Assembly: GCA_044228695.1 (NCBI GenBank)
Contig: JBGAUK010000007.1
Location: 16,497 to 80,496 of the forward strand
Direction: 5' to 3'
Origin: M0108 sp044228695
Lineage (GTDB): Bacteria > Pseudomonadota > Gammaproteobacteria > Chromatiales > Chromatiaceae
DNA: 64,000 bases
Shown here: positions 17,428 through 28,776 of the stretch, piece after piece
Position numbering within the stretch: position 1 is the first letter of the stretch
How the letters are laid out: each line of letters begins with the position of its first letter
Translations under genes and position numbers: made by a program
The notes under the pieces: generated by a model
Told to the model about the DNA's origin: nothing
Databases searched by the model: none
What the model saw: the letters and a program-made list of their open reading frames with translations, nothing else

Positions 17428-18319
17428 GCTGGTCCCCCCCCTGGTGCAGCAGCCGTTTCCGCCGCCGGTACCCGGGCAGGATGCCAAGGTGGCCTGGCGG
17501 TTGTTCAAGGGGATTTCTGGCCTGATTCTGATCGCCATCCTGGTGGGTGGCGCTCAGTGGTTGCTGCGCCTGGAGTCCGAGTATCTGCCAGTGCGGGTGG
17601 TCAGTATCGAGGGTGAGGTGCGGCAAATGACCTTGCAGCAGATCCAGGATCGGGTCGGCCAGACGCTGGATGCGGGGATTCTCACCCAGGACCTGGCCGC
17701 CATTCAGGCCGCCATCAAGGAACTGCCCTGGGTGGGCAGCGCTGGGGTGCGCCGCGCCTGGCCGGACCGGCTGGTAATCTCGGTCCGAGAGCATAAGCCC
17801 CTGGCCCGGTGGGGCGATGATGGCCTGGTGACCGCCGAAGGCCGTGTATTCCGGCCAGACCGACATGAAATACCCCATGGTCTGCCGCGTCTGTCGGGTC
17901 CCGATGATCAGGGGCCACAAGTGGTCGCCCGTTTCCAGGCCTGGCAGCCCTTGCTCAAGGCCCAGGGTCTGTCCATCCTGGCCCTCGAGGATGATCCAAG
18001 GGGGGCTTGGACCCTGACAACGGATGCTGGCTTCAATCTCTTGCTGGGCAAAACGGAGGTCGATTCACGCCTGGAGCGCTTCCTGCGCGCCTATCCCCAC
18101 ATCCTGGCAGCAGGGCGGCCGGCGCGCGTTGATATGCGATATAGTAATGGTCTAGCCGTAAGCTGGTCTGGCGCCAGGATTGCCCGGGAGCCTGATCCGA
18201 GCGCCGGCTGGTTCGTCCAGACGGATCCCGCTGGCGAGCCTTTGGCCCCCACCCCCAATCACACCCCCTTTCCCCCCCTTGGACCGCTGGTCGAGATCCG
18301 ACGGTCGTCCCGGAGTTAG
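17387..18319 (+). CDS. ftsQ: Cell division protein FtsQ
   Basis: A bitopic divisome protein linking FtsL/FtsB to the septal machinery. One membrane helix (ISGLILIAILVGGAQWLL, about residues 45-62) is followed by a POTRA domain (VRVVSIEGEVRQMTLQQIQD) and the FtsQ domain (RRAWPDRLVISVREHKPLARW). ATG 17387 gives 310 residues and overlaps ddl by 41 bases. TTG 17420, overlapping the ddl stop, is an equally possible start and would trim 11 residues. A Pro-rich C-terminal tail of about 30 residues looks disordered. Confidence 0.92.
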   Translation: MNWSGASWRRALNRLVPPLVQQPFPPPVPGQDAKVAWRLFKGISGLILIAILVGGAQWLLRLESEYLPVRVVSIEGEVRQMTLQQIQDRVGQTLDAGILTQDLAAIQAAIKELPWVGSAGVRRAWPDRLVISVREHKPLARWGDDGLVTAEGRVFRPDRHEIPHGLPRLSGPDDQGPQVVARFQAWQPLLKAQGLSILALEDDPRGAWTLTTDAGFNLLLGKTEVDSRLERFLRAYPHILAAGRPARVDMRYSNGLAVSWSGARIAREPDPSAGWFVQTDPAGEPLAPTPNHTPFPPLGPLVEIRRSSRS

Positions 18320-18324
18320 CCCAG

Positions 18325-19560
18325 ATGGCGCGGCGCGGCGATAAAAATTTATTAGTGGGGCTGGACATTGGTACCTCCAAGATCGCCTGCCTGGTGGGCG
18401 AGGAGCGGGAGGATGGTCTGATCGAGATCGTGGGGGTCGGCACCCATCCCTCGCGGGGCCTCAAGCGGGGCGTGGTGGTGGATATCGAATCCACGGTACA
18501 GTCCATCCAGCGCGCCGTTGAGGAGGCGGAACTGATGGCCGGCTGCGAGATCCACTCGGTCCACGCGGGTATCGCCGGTAGTCATATCCGCAGTCTGAGC
18601 TCCCATGGCATCACCGCCATCAAGGACCGGGAGGTGAGCCAGGCCGACATGGATCGGGTAATAGACGCCGCCCGGGCGGTCGCTATTCCGGCGGACCAGC
18701 GGATTCTCCATGTTCTGCCCCAGGAATTCATCATCGATGGCCAAGAGGGCATCCGGGAGCCCATCGGCATGTGCGGTGTTCGCTTGGAGGCGCGGGTGCA
18801 TCTCGTCACGGGTGCCGTCAGCGCTGCGCAGAATATCGTCAAGTGCATCCGCCGCTGCGGGCTGGAGGTGGATGATCTGGTGCTGGAGCAGCTAGGTTCG
18901 AGCTATGCGGTGCTGGGGGAAGACGAGAAGGAGTTGGGCGTCTGCCTCATCGATATCGGCGGGGGTACCACGGACCTGGCGATTTTCACCGATGGTGCCA
19001 TCCAGCACACGGCGGTCATACCTATCGCCGGAGATCAGGTGACCAATGACATTGCCGTGGCCCTGCGCACCCCGACCCAGTATGCGGAGCGTATCAAGGT
19101 CCGTCATGCCTGCGCCCTGGCACACCTCGCGGGAGGGGGCGAAATGATCGAGGTGCCAAGTATTGGCGAACGCCCCCCACGCCGTCTGTCGCGTCAGACC
19201 CTGGCCGAGGTGGTGGAGCCTCGTTACGAGGAGTTGCTCAACTTGGCGCTGGCGGAGTTGCGCCGCACTGGCCTGGAGGCCAAGGTCGCCAGCGGGGTCG
19301 TCATGACCGGTGGCAGTTCCAAGATGGCGGGGCTCATGGACCTGGCGGAGGAGGTCTTCCATATGCCCGTTCGCCTTGGGCACCCCCAGAATGCCGTGGG
19401 ATTGGAGGAGGTGATGACTAATCCCATCCACGCTACAGGGGTCGGCCTCCTCCTGTACGCCCGCCAAAACCGATTCGCCTTCCGTTCCCTGCCGAAAGAG
19501 AAGCAGGGGCTAAAGGGGGTACTGGCGCGGATGAGGAGTTGGTTCCAGGGGAATTTCTGA
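18325..19560 (+). CDS. ftsA: Cell division protein FtsA
   Basis: An actin-like ATPase that tethers FtsZ filaments to the membrane. The 411-residue protein has the phosphate loops LVGLDIGTSKIACLVG (near residue 10) and LIDIGGGTTDLAIF (near residue 208). The inserted 1C (SHS2) domain lies between them, and GVVMTGGSSKMAGL sits near residue 325. The C-terminal amphipathic helix (GVLARMRSWFQGNF) is the membrane-targeting sequence. It starts 5 bases after ftsQ. Confidence 0.97.
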   Translation: MARRGDKNLLVGLDIGTSKIACLVGEEREDGLIEIVGVGTHPSRGLKRGVVVDIESTVQSIQRAVEEAELMAGCEIHSVHAGIAGSHIRSLSSHGITAIKDREVSQADMDRVIDAARAVAIPADQRILHVLPQEFIIDGQEGIREPIGMCGVRLEARVHLVTGAVSAAQNIVKCIRRCGLEVDDLVLEQLGSSYAVLGEDEKELGVCLIDIGGGTTDLAIFTDGAIQHTAVIPIAGDQVTNDIAVALRTPTQYAERIKVRHACALAHLAGGGEMIEVPSIGERPPRRLSRQTLAEVVEPRYEELLNLALAELRRTGLEAKVASGVVMTGGSSKMAGLMDLAEEVFHMPVRLGHPQNAVGLEEVMTNPIHATGVGLLLYARQNRFAFRSLPKEKQGLKGVLARMRSWFQGNF

Positions 19561-19640
19561 GTTTTTTTTCACGGCCTTCAGGGGTCGTGGCCGGCGTTGC
19601 CCTGGTCGGGGATGCCAAGATGTGGATCGCGGCCATCCGG

Positions 19641-19670
19641 TTGGAAGTCCTGGGTGGTTCGAGGGATAAA
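19641..19670 (+). promoter_or_regulatory. Candidate ftsZ promoter
   Basis: TTGGAA (19641-19646) and GGATAA/GATAAA (19664-19670) are separated by 17-18 bases in the 147-base ftsA-ftsZ gap. An extra promoter just before ftsZ is common in gammaproteobacteria. The elements are only moderately close to consensus. Confidence 0.4.
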
Positions 19671-19707
19671 CGTTTAGATATCAAATAATTGCAATAGGAG
19701 TCAATGA

Positions 19708-20856
19708 ATGTTCGAGCTGATGGATACCCATACCCAGAACGCCGTCATCAAGGTCATCGGTGTTGGCGGCGGTGGCGGCAATGCCGTTAACCACATGATG
19801 GAGTCCTCCATTGAAGGCGTGGAATTTATCTGCGCCAACACAGATGCCCAGGCGCTGAAGCATTCCAGTGTCAAGACCATACTGCAATTGGGCGCCGCCA
19901 TCACCAAGGGGCTGGGCGCCGGCGCCAGTCCCCTCGTGGGCCGCCAGGCGGCGGAAGAGGATCGCGACCGGATTCGCGATGCCCTGGAAGGGGCCGATAT
20001 GGTCTTCATCACCGCCGGCATGGGCGGTGGCACCGGCACGGGGGCTACGCCCGTCGTTGCCGAGGTGGCCAAGGAGTTGGGCATCCTGACGGTGGCGGTG
20101 GTGACCAAGCCCTTCCCCTTCGAGGGCGGCAAGCGCATGAAGATCGCCGAGGAGGGTATCGAGGCCCTCGCGAGCCGGGTCGATTCCCTCATCACCATTC
20201 CAAACGAGAAACTGCTGGCGGTGCTGGGCAAGGAAATGAGCCTGCTCAATGCCTTCAAGGCCGCCAACGACGTCCTGCTCAATGCGACCCGGGGTGTGGC
20301 CGAACTCATCACCCGTCACGGCCTCATCAACGTGGACTTTGCCGACGTCAAGACCGTCATGTCCGAGATGGGCGAGGCGATGATGGGCATGGGCGCGGCG
20401 ACGGGGGTGAACCGGGCGCGGGAGGCGGCGGAGGCGGCCATCAACAGCCCCCTCCTGGGCGATATCGACCTCTCGGGCGCCAAGGGTATCCTGGTCAACA
20501 TCACCGCCGGCATGGATCTCACCATCGGTGAATTCGACGAGGTGGGTAACACGGTCCGGGACTTTGCCGACGAGGATGCCACCGTGGTGGTGGGCACCGT
20601 CATCGACCCCGATCTGGACGACGAGATGCGGGTCACCGTGGTCGCCACTGGTCTCGGGGGCAATCGTGGCCGCGGGAGTTCCCAGACCCGCGCCGATAGC
20701 CCCCGGCTGCAGGTGGTGGCCAATGATCGCACCACGCCCAAGGCCTCCAGCTACTCGGATCCCTTTGGCCGTAAATCCAAGTCCTCCGCCGCCAATACGC
20801 AGCCCGACCTGGATTATCTGGACATCCCCGCCTTCCTGCGTCGCCAGGCTGACTGA
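19708..20856 (+). CDS. ftsZ: Tubulin-like division GTPase FtsZ
   Basis: FtsZ polymerises into the Z ring. The 382-residue protein has the tubulin signature GGGTGTG at residues 106-112, NTDAQAL near residue 45 and the T7 loop region NVDFADVK. A variable linker (about residues 320-365) leads to the C-terminal peptide DYLDIPAFLRRQAD, which binds FtsA and ZipA. The ribosome binding site AGGAG lies about 10 bases before ATG 19708. The gene has a 147-base leader gap, unlike most upstream dcw genes. Confidence 0.98.
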   Translation: MFELMDTHTQNAVIKVIGVGGGGGNAVNHMMESSIEGVEFICANTDAQALKHSSVKTILQLGAAITKGLGAGASPLVGRQAAEEDRDRIRDALEGADMVFITAGMGGGTGTGATPVVAEVAKELGILTVAVVTKPFPFEGGKRMKIAEEGIEALASRVDSLITIPNEKLLAVLGKEMSLLNAFKAANDVLLNATRGVAELITRHGLINVDFADVKTVMSEMGEAMMGMGAATGVNRAREAAEAAINSPLLGDIDLSGAKGILVNITAGMDLTIGEFDEVGNTVRDFADEDATVVVGTVIDPDLDDEMRVTVVATGLGGNRGRGSSQTRADSPRLQVVANDRTTPKASSYSDPFGRKSKSSAANTQPDLDYLDIPAFLRRQAD

Positions 20857-20923
20857 GCGCCTCCCGCCGGGAGTGGGTCTGCCTGGGTCGGGCAGGTCCA
20901 ACCTGGTGGAGCGCAAGAGACCC

Positions 20924-20953
20924 ACCGCCGGTGGTCCAGGAGCCACCGGCGGT
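20924..20953 (+). terminator. Perfect 11-bp hairpin after ftsZ
   Basis: ACCGCCGGTGG (20924-20934) and CCACCGGCGGT (20943-20953) pair perfectly across an 8-base loop, 67 bases after the ftsZ stop. No T-run follows directly, so it may be a weak terminator or an mRNA 3' protecting structure separating ftsZ from lpxC. Confidence 0.45.
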
Positions 20954-21004
20954 TCCCGTTGTGGCTTTCCCCCCCTTGGCGTCTTCGTTGGCGCTCGCCT
21001 TCGA

Positions 21005-21029
21005 CAAGAAAATCAATACGATTTTCTTG
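21005..21029 (+). repeat. Perfect AT-rich inverted repeat before lpxC
   Basis: CAAGAAAATC (21005-21014) and GATTTTCTTG (21020-21029) are perfect 10-base arms around AATAC. The right arm runs into the proposed -35 of lpxC, so it could be an operator or an RNA hairpin. The ftsZ-lpxC gap (337 bases) holds no ORF I believe. Confidence 0.45.
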
Positions 21030-21056
21030 CAACAAAACCCAGCTAGGGATAATAAT
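21027..21056 (+). promoter_or_regulatory. Candidate lpxC promoter
   Basis: TTGCAA (21027-21032) is followed after 18 bases by AATAAT (21051-21056), or after 15 by GATAAT (21048-21053). This would give a leader of about 130 bases before lpxC. Confidence 0.45.
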
Positions 21057-21193
21057 GCGGGAAAACCCTTAGGGGTTGGAGCGCGGTTTTTCGCTGTCAG
21101 CGGAAAAAGGGCGCCATCCCAATAAATTAGGCCAAACGGGGATCGACCCGGGCCGTATCCGGTTCAGCAACGGGCACCAAGAGGAGAGGGGCG

Positions 21194-22108
21194 ATGATCA
21201 GGCAGCGTACGCTCAAAAATGTCATCCGCGCCACGGGCGTCGGCTTGCACACCGGTGACAAGGTCTACCTAACCCTGCGACCCGCGGCCCCGGACACCGG
21301 CATCGTCTTTCGCCGCACCGATCTCGCCGTGCCGGTGGATATACCTGCCTGTCCGCTGAATGTGGGCGATACCCGCCTCTCCACCACTCTGGTTAAGGAC
21401 GGGGTGCGCATCTCGACCGTGGAGCATCTGCTCTCGGCCTTCGCCGGCCTGGGTATCGACAATGCCTACGTGGACGTCAGCGCGGCGGAGGTGCCCATCA
21501 TGGATGGCAGTGCCGGCCCCTTCGTCTTCCTGATCCAGTCGGCGGGCATCGAGGAGCAGAATCGTGCCAAGCGTTTTGTCCGCATCAAACGCCGGGTCCG
21601 GGTGGAGGACGGCGACAAGTACGCCATGTTCGAGCCCTATGACGGCTTCAAGGTGGAGTTTGCCATCGATTTCGATCATCCAGCCTTCCCCTCCCGTACC
21701 CGGGCGGCGACCGTCGATCTGTCCGCCACCTCTTTCGTCAAGGAGGTTAGCCGGGCCCGCACCTTCGGTTTCCTGCGCGACATCGAAGCCCTGCGCCAAC
21801 AGAACCTGGCCTTGGGTGGGAGCATGGATAACGCGGTGGTGGTGGATGACTACCGGGTGCTCAACGAGGAAGGGCTGCGCTATGAGGACGAGTTTGTCCG
21901 CCATAAAATCCTGGATGCCATCGGTGACCTCTATCTCCTGGGTCATTCCCTGATCGGTGCCTTCCGGGGCTACAAATCGGGTCATGGGCTGAATAATCAG
22001 CTCCTGCGCGCCCTGATCGCCGACCGCTCCGCCTGGGAAGAGGTCACCTACGAGGAGGATGGCGCCGCTCCGGCGCGCGTCCGCCGCCTGCAGTTGGCCA
22101 TCGCCTGA
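21194..22108 (+). CDS. lpxC: UDP-3-O-acyl-GlcNAc deacetylase LpxC
   Basis: The zinc enzyme catalyses the committed step of lipid A synthesis. The 304-residue length is typical. Zinc ligands are visible in VEHLLSAFAGLGIDNAYVDV (His near residue 78) and in the RHKILDAIGDLYLLG block (His and Asp near residues 237 and 241). The catalytic His region follows in LLGHSLIGAFRGYKSGHGLN. GAGGAGAGGGGCG before the ATG is a strong ribosome binding site. Its place after ftsZ is the classical one. Confidence 0.97.
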   Translation: MIRQRTLKNVIRATGVGLHTGDKVYLTLRPAAPDTGIVFRRTDLAVPVDIPACPLNVGDTRLSTTLVKDGVRISTVEHLLSAFAGLGIDNAYVDVSAAEVPIMDGSAGPFVFLIQSAGIEEQNRAKRFVRIKRRVRVEDGDKYAMFEPYDGFKVEFAIDFDHPAFPSRTRAATVDLSATSFVKEVSRARTFGFLRDIEALRQQNLALGGSMDNAVVVDDYRVLNEEGLRYEDEFVRHKILDAIGDLYLLGHSLIGAFRGYKSGHGLNNQLLRALIADRSAWEEVTYEEDGAAPARVRRLQLAIA

Positions 22109-22147
22109 TACTCTCCCTTCCCCCCTGGGCCTGCTAGCCGGGCCGGG

Positions 22148-22606
22148 TTAAATGTCCCCGGCTCCGGCTACGGCTCGTGCCAGCCGGCACAGCGCCCGCC
22201 CAAGTTCCGTATCGCCCTGGGCCTCCCCCGCCTGCCGGAGCAGGGCAGCCGTGGCCGGGGAGATCCTTGCCCTGGGCCTGTCCATTTCCAGGGCCCGCCT
22301 GGCAACCGCCAAGGGTTGGACGCGGACCTGGCAGGCCTCGATTTCCCCCTGGGTGCTGCTGAGATTGGCCGTCAGTTCCGGGGCCTGAAAGCGGAGCCGC
22401 GAGGCCCAGGCCGGTGAGTCAGTGATCAGGGTCAGCTTGCCCTCCTCTAGGGTGGCGTAGAGACAATGGGCGTCGAGCGGGGGCAACAGGCGAGCGCGGA
22501 CGGCTTGCAATAACTGTCGCTGCCGGTCGACGATGGCTAGCAGCGCGCCTCGGGTCTCGCTGTCGCTCACGCAGCGGAGGGCGTGGCGGAGGGGTCTGGG
22601 GGCCAT
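22148..22606 (-). CDS. dciA: DciA-like DUF721 protein
   Basis: A 152-residue protein with an N-terminal DUF721/DciA-like domain. It has the characteristic central strand pattern LTLITDSPAWASRLRFQAPEL near residues 76-96 and a polar, helical C-terminus. DciA loads the replicative helicase DnaB in bacteria lacking DnaC/DnaI. In many gammaproteobacteria this gene lies between lpxC and secA, as here. It is on the opposite strand to its neighbours. The family call rests on pattern and context, without an alignment. Confidence 0.65.
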   Translation of the reverse strand: MAPRPLRHALRCVSDSETRGALLAIVDRQRQLLQAVRARLLPPLDAHCLYATLEEGKLTLITDSPAWASRLRFQAPELTANLSSTQGEIEACQVRVQPLAVARRALEMDRPRARISPATAALLRQAGEAQGDTELGRALCRLARAVAGAGDI

Positions 22607-22760
22607 GGGGTAAAGAGGTCCGTAGGTGGTTTCAAGATATTGATTTATAATGATTGACTCGCCATGTGGGCGGCCCTGGAGGGGAGGTTAACCATTTTTT
22701 GCTTGGCGGGGAGGCAGTCGTCCGGTAAGATAACCGAGTTTTTTGCAACGGAATTACTGG

Positions 22761-23681
22761 ATGAAAAACTGCATTTCGCACCGATGTCATGTTGGCATTG
22801 GGCCCCGGACGCAGCTTTGGCTCAGTGTCCTGGTCCTTGCCCTGGTCGTTGCCGGCGCGGGTGCCGCCGGCTTTTGGTACGGTCAAATCCGTTTGGCGAG
22901 CGAGACAGGCAGCGATCGGAATTCCCTGCTGATGGCCTCCCTGGCCCAGAAGAAAAGCGATGATCTCACCTTAAGTGAGCTGCAATCATCCGGCGAAATC
23001 GATGCCCTGAGCCTCAAGCTCGGCCAGATGCAGGCTGAGATCCTGCGCCTCAATGCCCTCGGTGAGCGACTGGTCGAAAAGGCCGGTCTCAGTCCCGAGG
23101 AATTCGACTTTCAGTATACCCCGCCCCAGGGTGGTCCCGAACCCCATGAGACCCTACCATCCTCGGCGGATGAATTCGCCTTTGAGATGGCCCGCCTGTC
23201 CGATCAATTGTTGGATCGTGGCCGCAAGCTCAGGTTGCTCGACCAGCTGACCATGGAGCGGGAATTGGGGGAGGAGAGCCTGGTCACGGGCCTCCCGGTC
23301 CGTTCCGGTTACGTCTCTTCCTATTTTGGCGTTCGTAAGGACCCTATTCATGGTGGGCGGGGCTTCCATAGTGGCATCGACTATGCCGGCAAGATGGGCA
23401 GCGACATACTGGCCGTGGCCGATGGCCTGGTTATCTTCAGTGACTCGGTGAGTGGCTACGGGCGAACGGTGGATTTACGCCACGCCAATGGGCTGGTGAC
23501 CCGCTACGCCCACTGCAAAAAGCTGCTGGTCGAGGTGGGCGATCTGGTGACCAAGGGCCAGGTTATCGCAACCCTGGGCAACAGCGGTCGCTCCACCGGG
23601 CCCCACCTCCATTTCGAGGTGCTGAGGGATGGCGTAGCCATGAATCCGCTGCGCTTGGCGGGCCTGGATCTCCCCAAGTAG
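22761..23681 (+). CDS. Membrane-anchored M23 family metallopeptidase
   Basis: A 306-residue protein with a short cytoplasmic N-terminus, one membrane helix (LWLSVLVLALVVAGAGAAGF, about residues 20-39), a coiled-coil periplasmic part and a C-terminal LytM/M23 domain. Zinc ligands fit H203-x3-D207 (FHSGID) and H282-L-H284, so an active DD-endopeptidase is likely rather than an inactive EnvC/NlpD-type activator. The start is ATG 22761; a TTG 18 bases upstream is less likely. A peptidase at this locus between lpxC and secA is frequent in the group. Its role in wall hydrolysis is inferred. Confidence 0.88.
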   Translation: MKNCISHRCHVGIGPRTQLWLSVLVLALVVAGAGAAGFWYGQIRLASETGSDRNSLLMASLAQKKSDDLTLSELQSSGEIDALSLKLGQMQAEILRLNALGERLVEKAGLSPEEFDFQYTPPQGGPEPHETLPSSADEFAFEMARLSDQLLDRGRKLRLLDQLTMERELGEESLVTGLPVRSGYVSSYFGVRKDPIHGGRGFHSGIDYAGKMGSDILAVADGLVIFSDSVSGYGRTVDLRHANGLVTRYAHCKKLLVEVGDLVTKGQVIATLGNSGRSTGPHLHFEVLRDGVAMNPLRLAGLDLPK

Positions 23682-23840
23682 GCCTATTCAATCTTCCTGG
23701 GCTGGTTCCGGCCCCGACAGACCCCCTTCCGGACCCGATCCAGCCCCGGGCGACAGCCGCTCGGGGCAATCGGGTTCGGCTTCCCGGCCGCTCTTGCGGT
23801 ATTATTTCCCTAGTTTTTCCTACTCCGGACAATTCCTCGC

Positions 23841-26657
<2,817 letters not shown>

Positions 26658-26766
26658 GCCACCCGCATCCGGCATTCACCCCAGCGCCCTCCCGCCGAGT
26701 GAAGGTCGCTCGGGGCTCTCGCACACAATTAAGCATTGGGGTCCCAGGACCAGGTGGGTGGCGGTG

Positions 26767-27978
26767 ATGAGTGACGAGCCGATTCCCTTTGCAGCCGTAC
26801 CAGGGGTGCGACTGGCGGCGGTGGCCGCCGGCATTCGCTACCAGAACCGGAAAGACCTCTGTCTCCTGGAACTGGCCCCGGGTGCCCAATGCGCGGCGGT
26901 CTTTACCCGCAATGCCTTCTGCGCCGCGCCCGTGATCCTGGCTCGCCGCCATCTGGCGGCCGCCGCCCCCCGCTATCTGCTCATCAATTCCGGCAACGCC
27001 AACGCCGGTACCGGTCACCGGGGCCTGGCCGATGCCGAGGCCAGTTGCGCCGCCCTCGCCGCCCTGGCGGCCTGTAGCGCCGAGGCGGTGCTGCCCTTTT
27101 CGACGGGGGTGATCGGCGAACCCTTGCCCCTCGATCGCCTGGCGGCGGCCCTCCCCGCCGCCCTGGCCGGCCTGGATGCTGAGGCCTGGCCCCTGGCCGC
27201 CCGCGCCATCATGACCACGGATACCCGGCCCAAGCTGGCCTCGCGTACCTTTATGGTCGCGGGACGCCGGGCGGTGGTGACCGGCATCGCCAAGGGTGCG
27301 GGCATGATCCGCCCCGATATGGCGACCATGCTGGCCTTTTTGGCGACCGATGTGGCGGTAGAGGGGGGGCTCTTGCAGGCCTGCTTGGCGGAGGCGGTGG
27401 CGACCTCCTTCAATGCGATCACGGTGGATGGCGACACCTCCACCAACGACGCCTGCGTCCTGGCCGCCACCGGCACCCTGGGCAATGCCCCCCTCTTGGA
27501 GGCGAATTCGGCGGATTACCGGGCCTTGTGTGACGCGGTCGGGGTGCTGTGCCAGGAACTGGCCACCGCAATCGTGCGTGATGGGGAGGGGGCAACCAAG
27601 CTGGTGACCCTGGTGGTCGAAGAGGCCGCGGATGGCGGGGAGGCCCGCCGCGTCGCCGATACCATCGCCCACTCGCCCCTGGTCAAGACCGCGCTCTTCG
27701 CCTCCGACCCCAACTGGGGCCGCATCCTGGCCGCCGTGGGGCGATCGGGTCTGGCGGGCCTCGACATCGACCGGGTGCGCATCTGGCTCGGGGATACCCT
27801 GGTCGTCCGCGACGGCGGCCGCGATCCCGACTACACCGAGCAGGCGGGTCGGGATGCCATGGCGGGCACCGAGATTGGCATCCGGGTCGCTTTGGGCCGA
27901 GGCCAGGCTCGCATCCAGGTCCTGACCTGCGACCTCTCTTACGATTACGTCAAGATCAACGCCGAATATCGGACCTGA
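26767..27978 (+). CDS. argJ: Bifunctional ornithine acetyltransferase/N-acetylglutamate synthase ArgJ
   Basis: ArgJ recycles the acetyl group from N-acetylornithine to glutamate in arginine synthesis. The precursor self-cleaves before a conserved threonine. The site KGAGMIRPDMATML is intact, predicting cleavage between A186 and T187. Length is 403 residues, normal. ATG 26767 is chosen because it gives MSDEPIPFAAVPGVRLAAV. A long open frame upstream merely overlaps secA. It stands alone between secA and the convergent his genes. Confidence 0.95.
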   Translation: MSDEPIPFAAVPGVRLAAVAAGIRYQNRKDLCLLELAPGAQCAAVFTRNAFCAAPVILARRHLAAAAPRYLLINSGNANAGTGHRGLADAEASCAALAALAACSAEAVLPFSTGVIGEPLPLDRLAAALPAALAGLDAEAWPLAARAIMTTDTRPKLASRTFMVAGRRAVVTGIAKGAGMIRPDMATMLAFLATDVAVEGGLLQACLAEAVATSFNAITVDGDTSTNDACVLAATGTLGNAPLLEANSADYRALCDAVGVLCQELATAIVRDGEGATKLVTLVVEEAADGGEARRVADTIAHSPLVKTALFASDPNWGRILAAVGRSGLAGLDIDRVRIWLGDTLVVRDGGRDPDYTEQAGRDAMAGTEIGIRVALGRGQARIQVLTCDLSYDYVKINAEYRT

Positions 27979-28007
27979 ACCGCCCCGGATGGGGCCTGGG
28001 TTCCCGG

Positions 28008-28322
28008 CTAGGTCCGGGACGCCTTCTCCGCTATCCCCGACAGCCCAAAGCGCCGGTCGAGTTCCGCGAGGACCTGGTCCGGTCCCAGGCCTTGCTGCGC
28101 CAGCAGCACCAGGCAGTGAAACCAGAGGTCGGCGACCTCGGCGGTGATCCGGGCCGGATCGCCATCCTTAGCCGCCATGACGGTCTCGGTGGCCTCCTCG
28201 CCGATCTTCTTGAGGATAGCGTCCAGGCCCTTGGCGTAGAGGCGGGCGACGTAGGAGCTGTCGGGCTCGGCCTGCTTGCGTTCCTCCAGCACCCGGGCCA
28301 GACGTTCGAGGATGTCGCTCAT
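28008..28322 (-). CDS. hisE: Phosphoribosyl-ATP pyrophosphatase HisE
   Basis: HisE hydrolyses phosphoribosyl-ATP to phosphoribosyl-AMP, the second step of histidine synthesis. The 104-residue all-helical protein has the MazG-like signature KKIGEEATETVMAAKDGD and AEVADLWFHCLVLL with the metal-binding acidic residues. It starts 3 bases after hisI and is the last gene of the minus-strand his group. Confidence 0.95.
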   Translation of the reverse strand: MSDILERLARVLEERKQAEPDSSYVARLYAKGLDAILKKIGEEATETVMAAKDGDPARITAEVADLWFHCLVLLAQQGLGPDQVLAELDRRFGLSGIAEKASRT

Positions 28323-28325
28323 GCG

Positions 28326-28715
28326 CTAGTGTCCGTAGATGGCGCTGGGGTCCTTGAGCACCGGCTCGACCTCCGCCCAGGCGCCGTCCCGTAACTCGCG
28401 GTAAAAGCAATTATGGCGGCCGGTGTGGCAGGCAATGCCGCCCTTTTGTTCCACCTCCAGCAGGATGACATCGGCGTCACAATCGAGGCGAAGGGCCTTG
28501 ACGAGCTGCTCGTGGCCAGAGGATTCCCCCTTGTGCCAGAGCTTGCCCCGGGAGCGGGACCAATAGACGGCGTGGCCGCTGGCCTGGGTCGCCGCCAGGG
28601 CCTCGCGGTTCATCCAGGCCATCATGAGGATCTTGCCAGTGCCGGTCTCCTGGGCGATGGCGGGGACCAGGCCCTGGTCATTCCATTTGATGGCGTCGAG
28701 CCAGTCTGTCGTCAT
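28326..28715 (-). CDS. hisI: Phosphoribosyl-AMP cyclohydrolase HisI
   Basis: HisI opens the adenine ring of phosphoribosyl-AMP. The 129-residue protein contains the zinc cysteines in LRLDCDADVILLEVEQ and GGIACHTGRHNCFYR and the metal-binding aspartates of the first motif. ATG 28715 gives MTTDWLDAIKWN. A GTG 12 bases upstream is also in frame. HisI and HisE are separate proteins here rather than the enterobacterial fusion. Confidence 0.94.
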   Translation of the reverse strand: MTTDWLDAIKWNDQGLVPAIAQETGTGKILMMAWMNREALAATQASGHAVYWSRSRGKLWHKGESSGHEQLVKALRLDCDADVILLEVEQKGGIACHTGRHNCFYRELRDGAWAEVEPVLKDPSAIYGH

Positions 28716-28776
28716 GGCGAATATCACGGTTGTGCAGTGAGGTTGTCAGGAAAGCCCAGGGATGCAAGGGGCTGGT

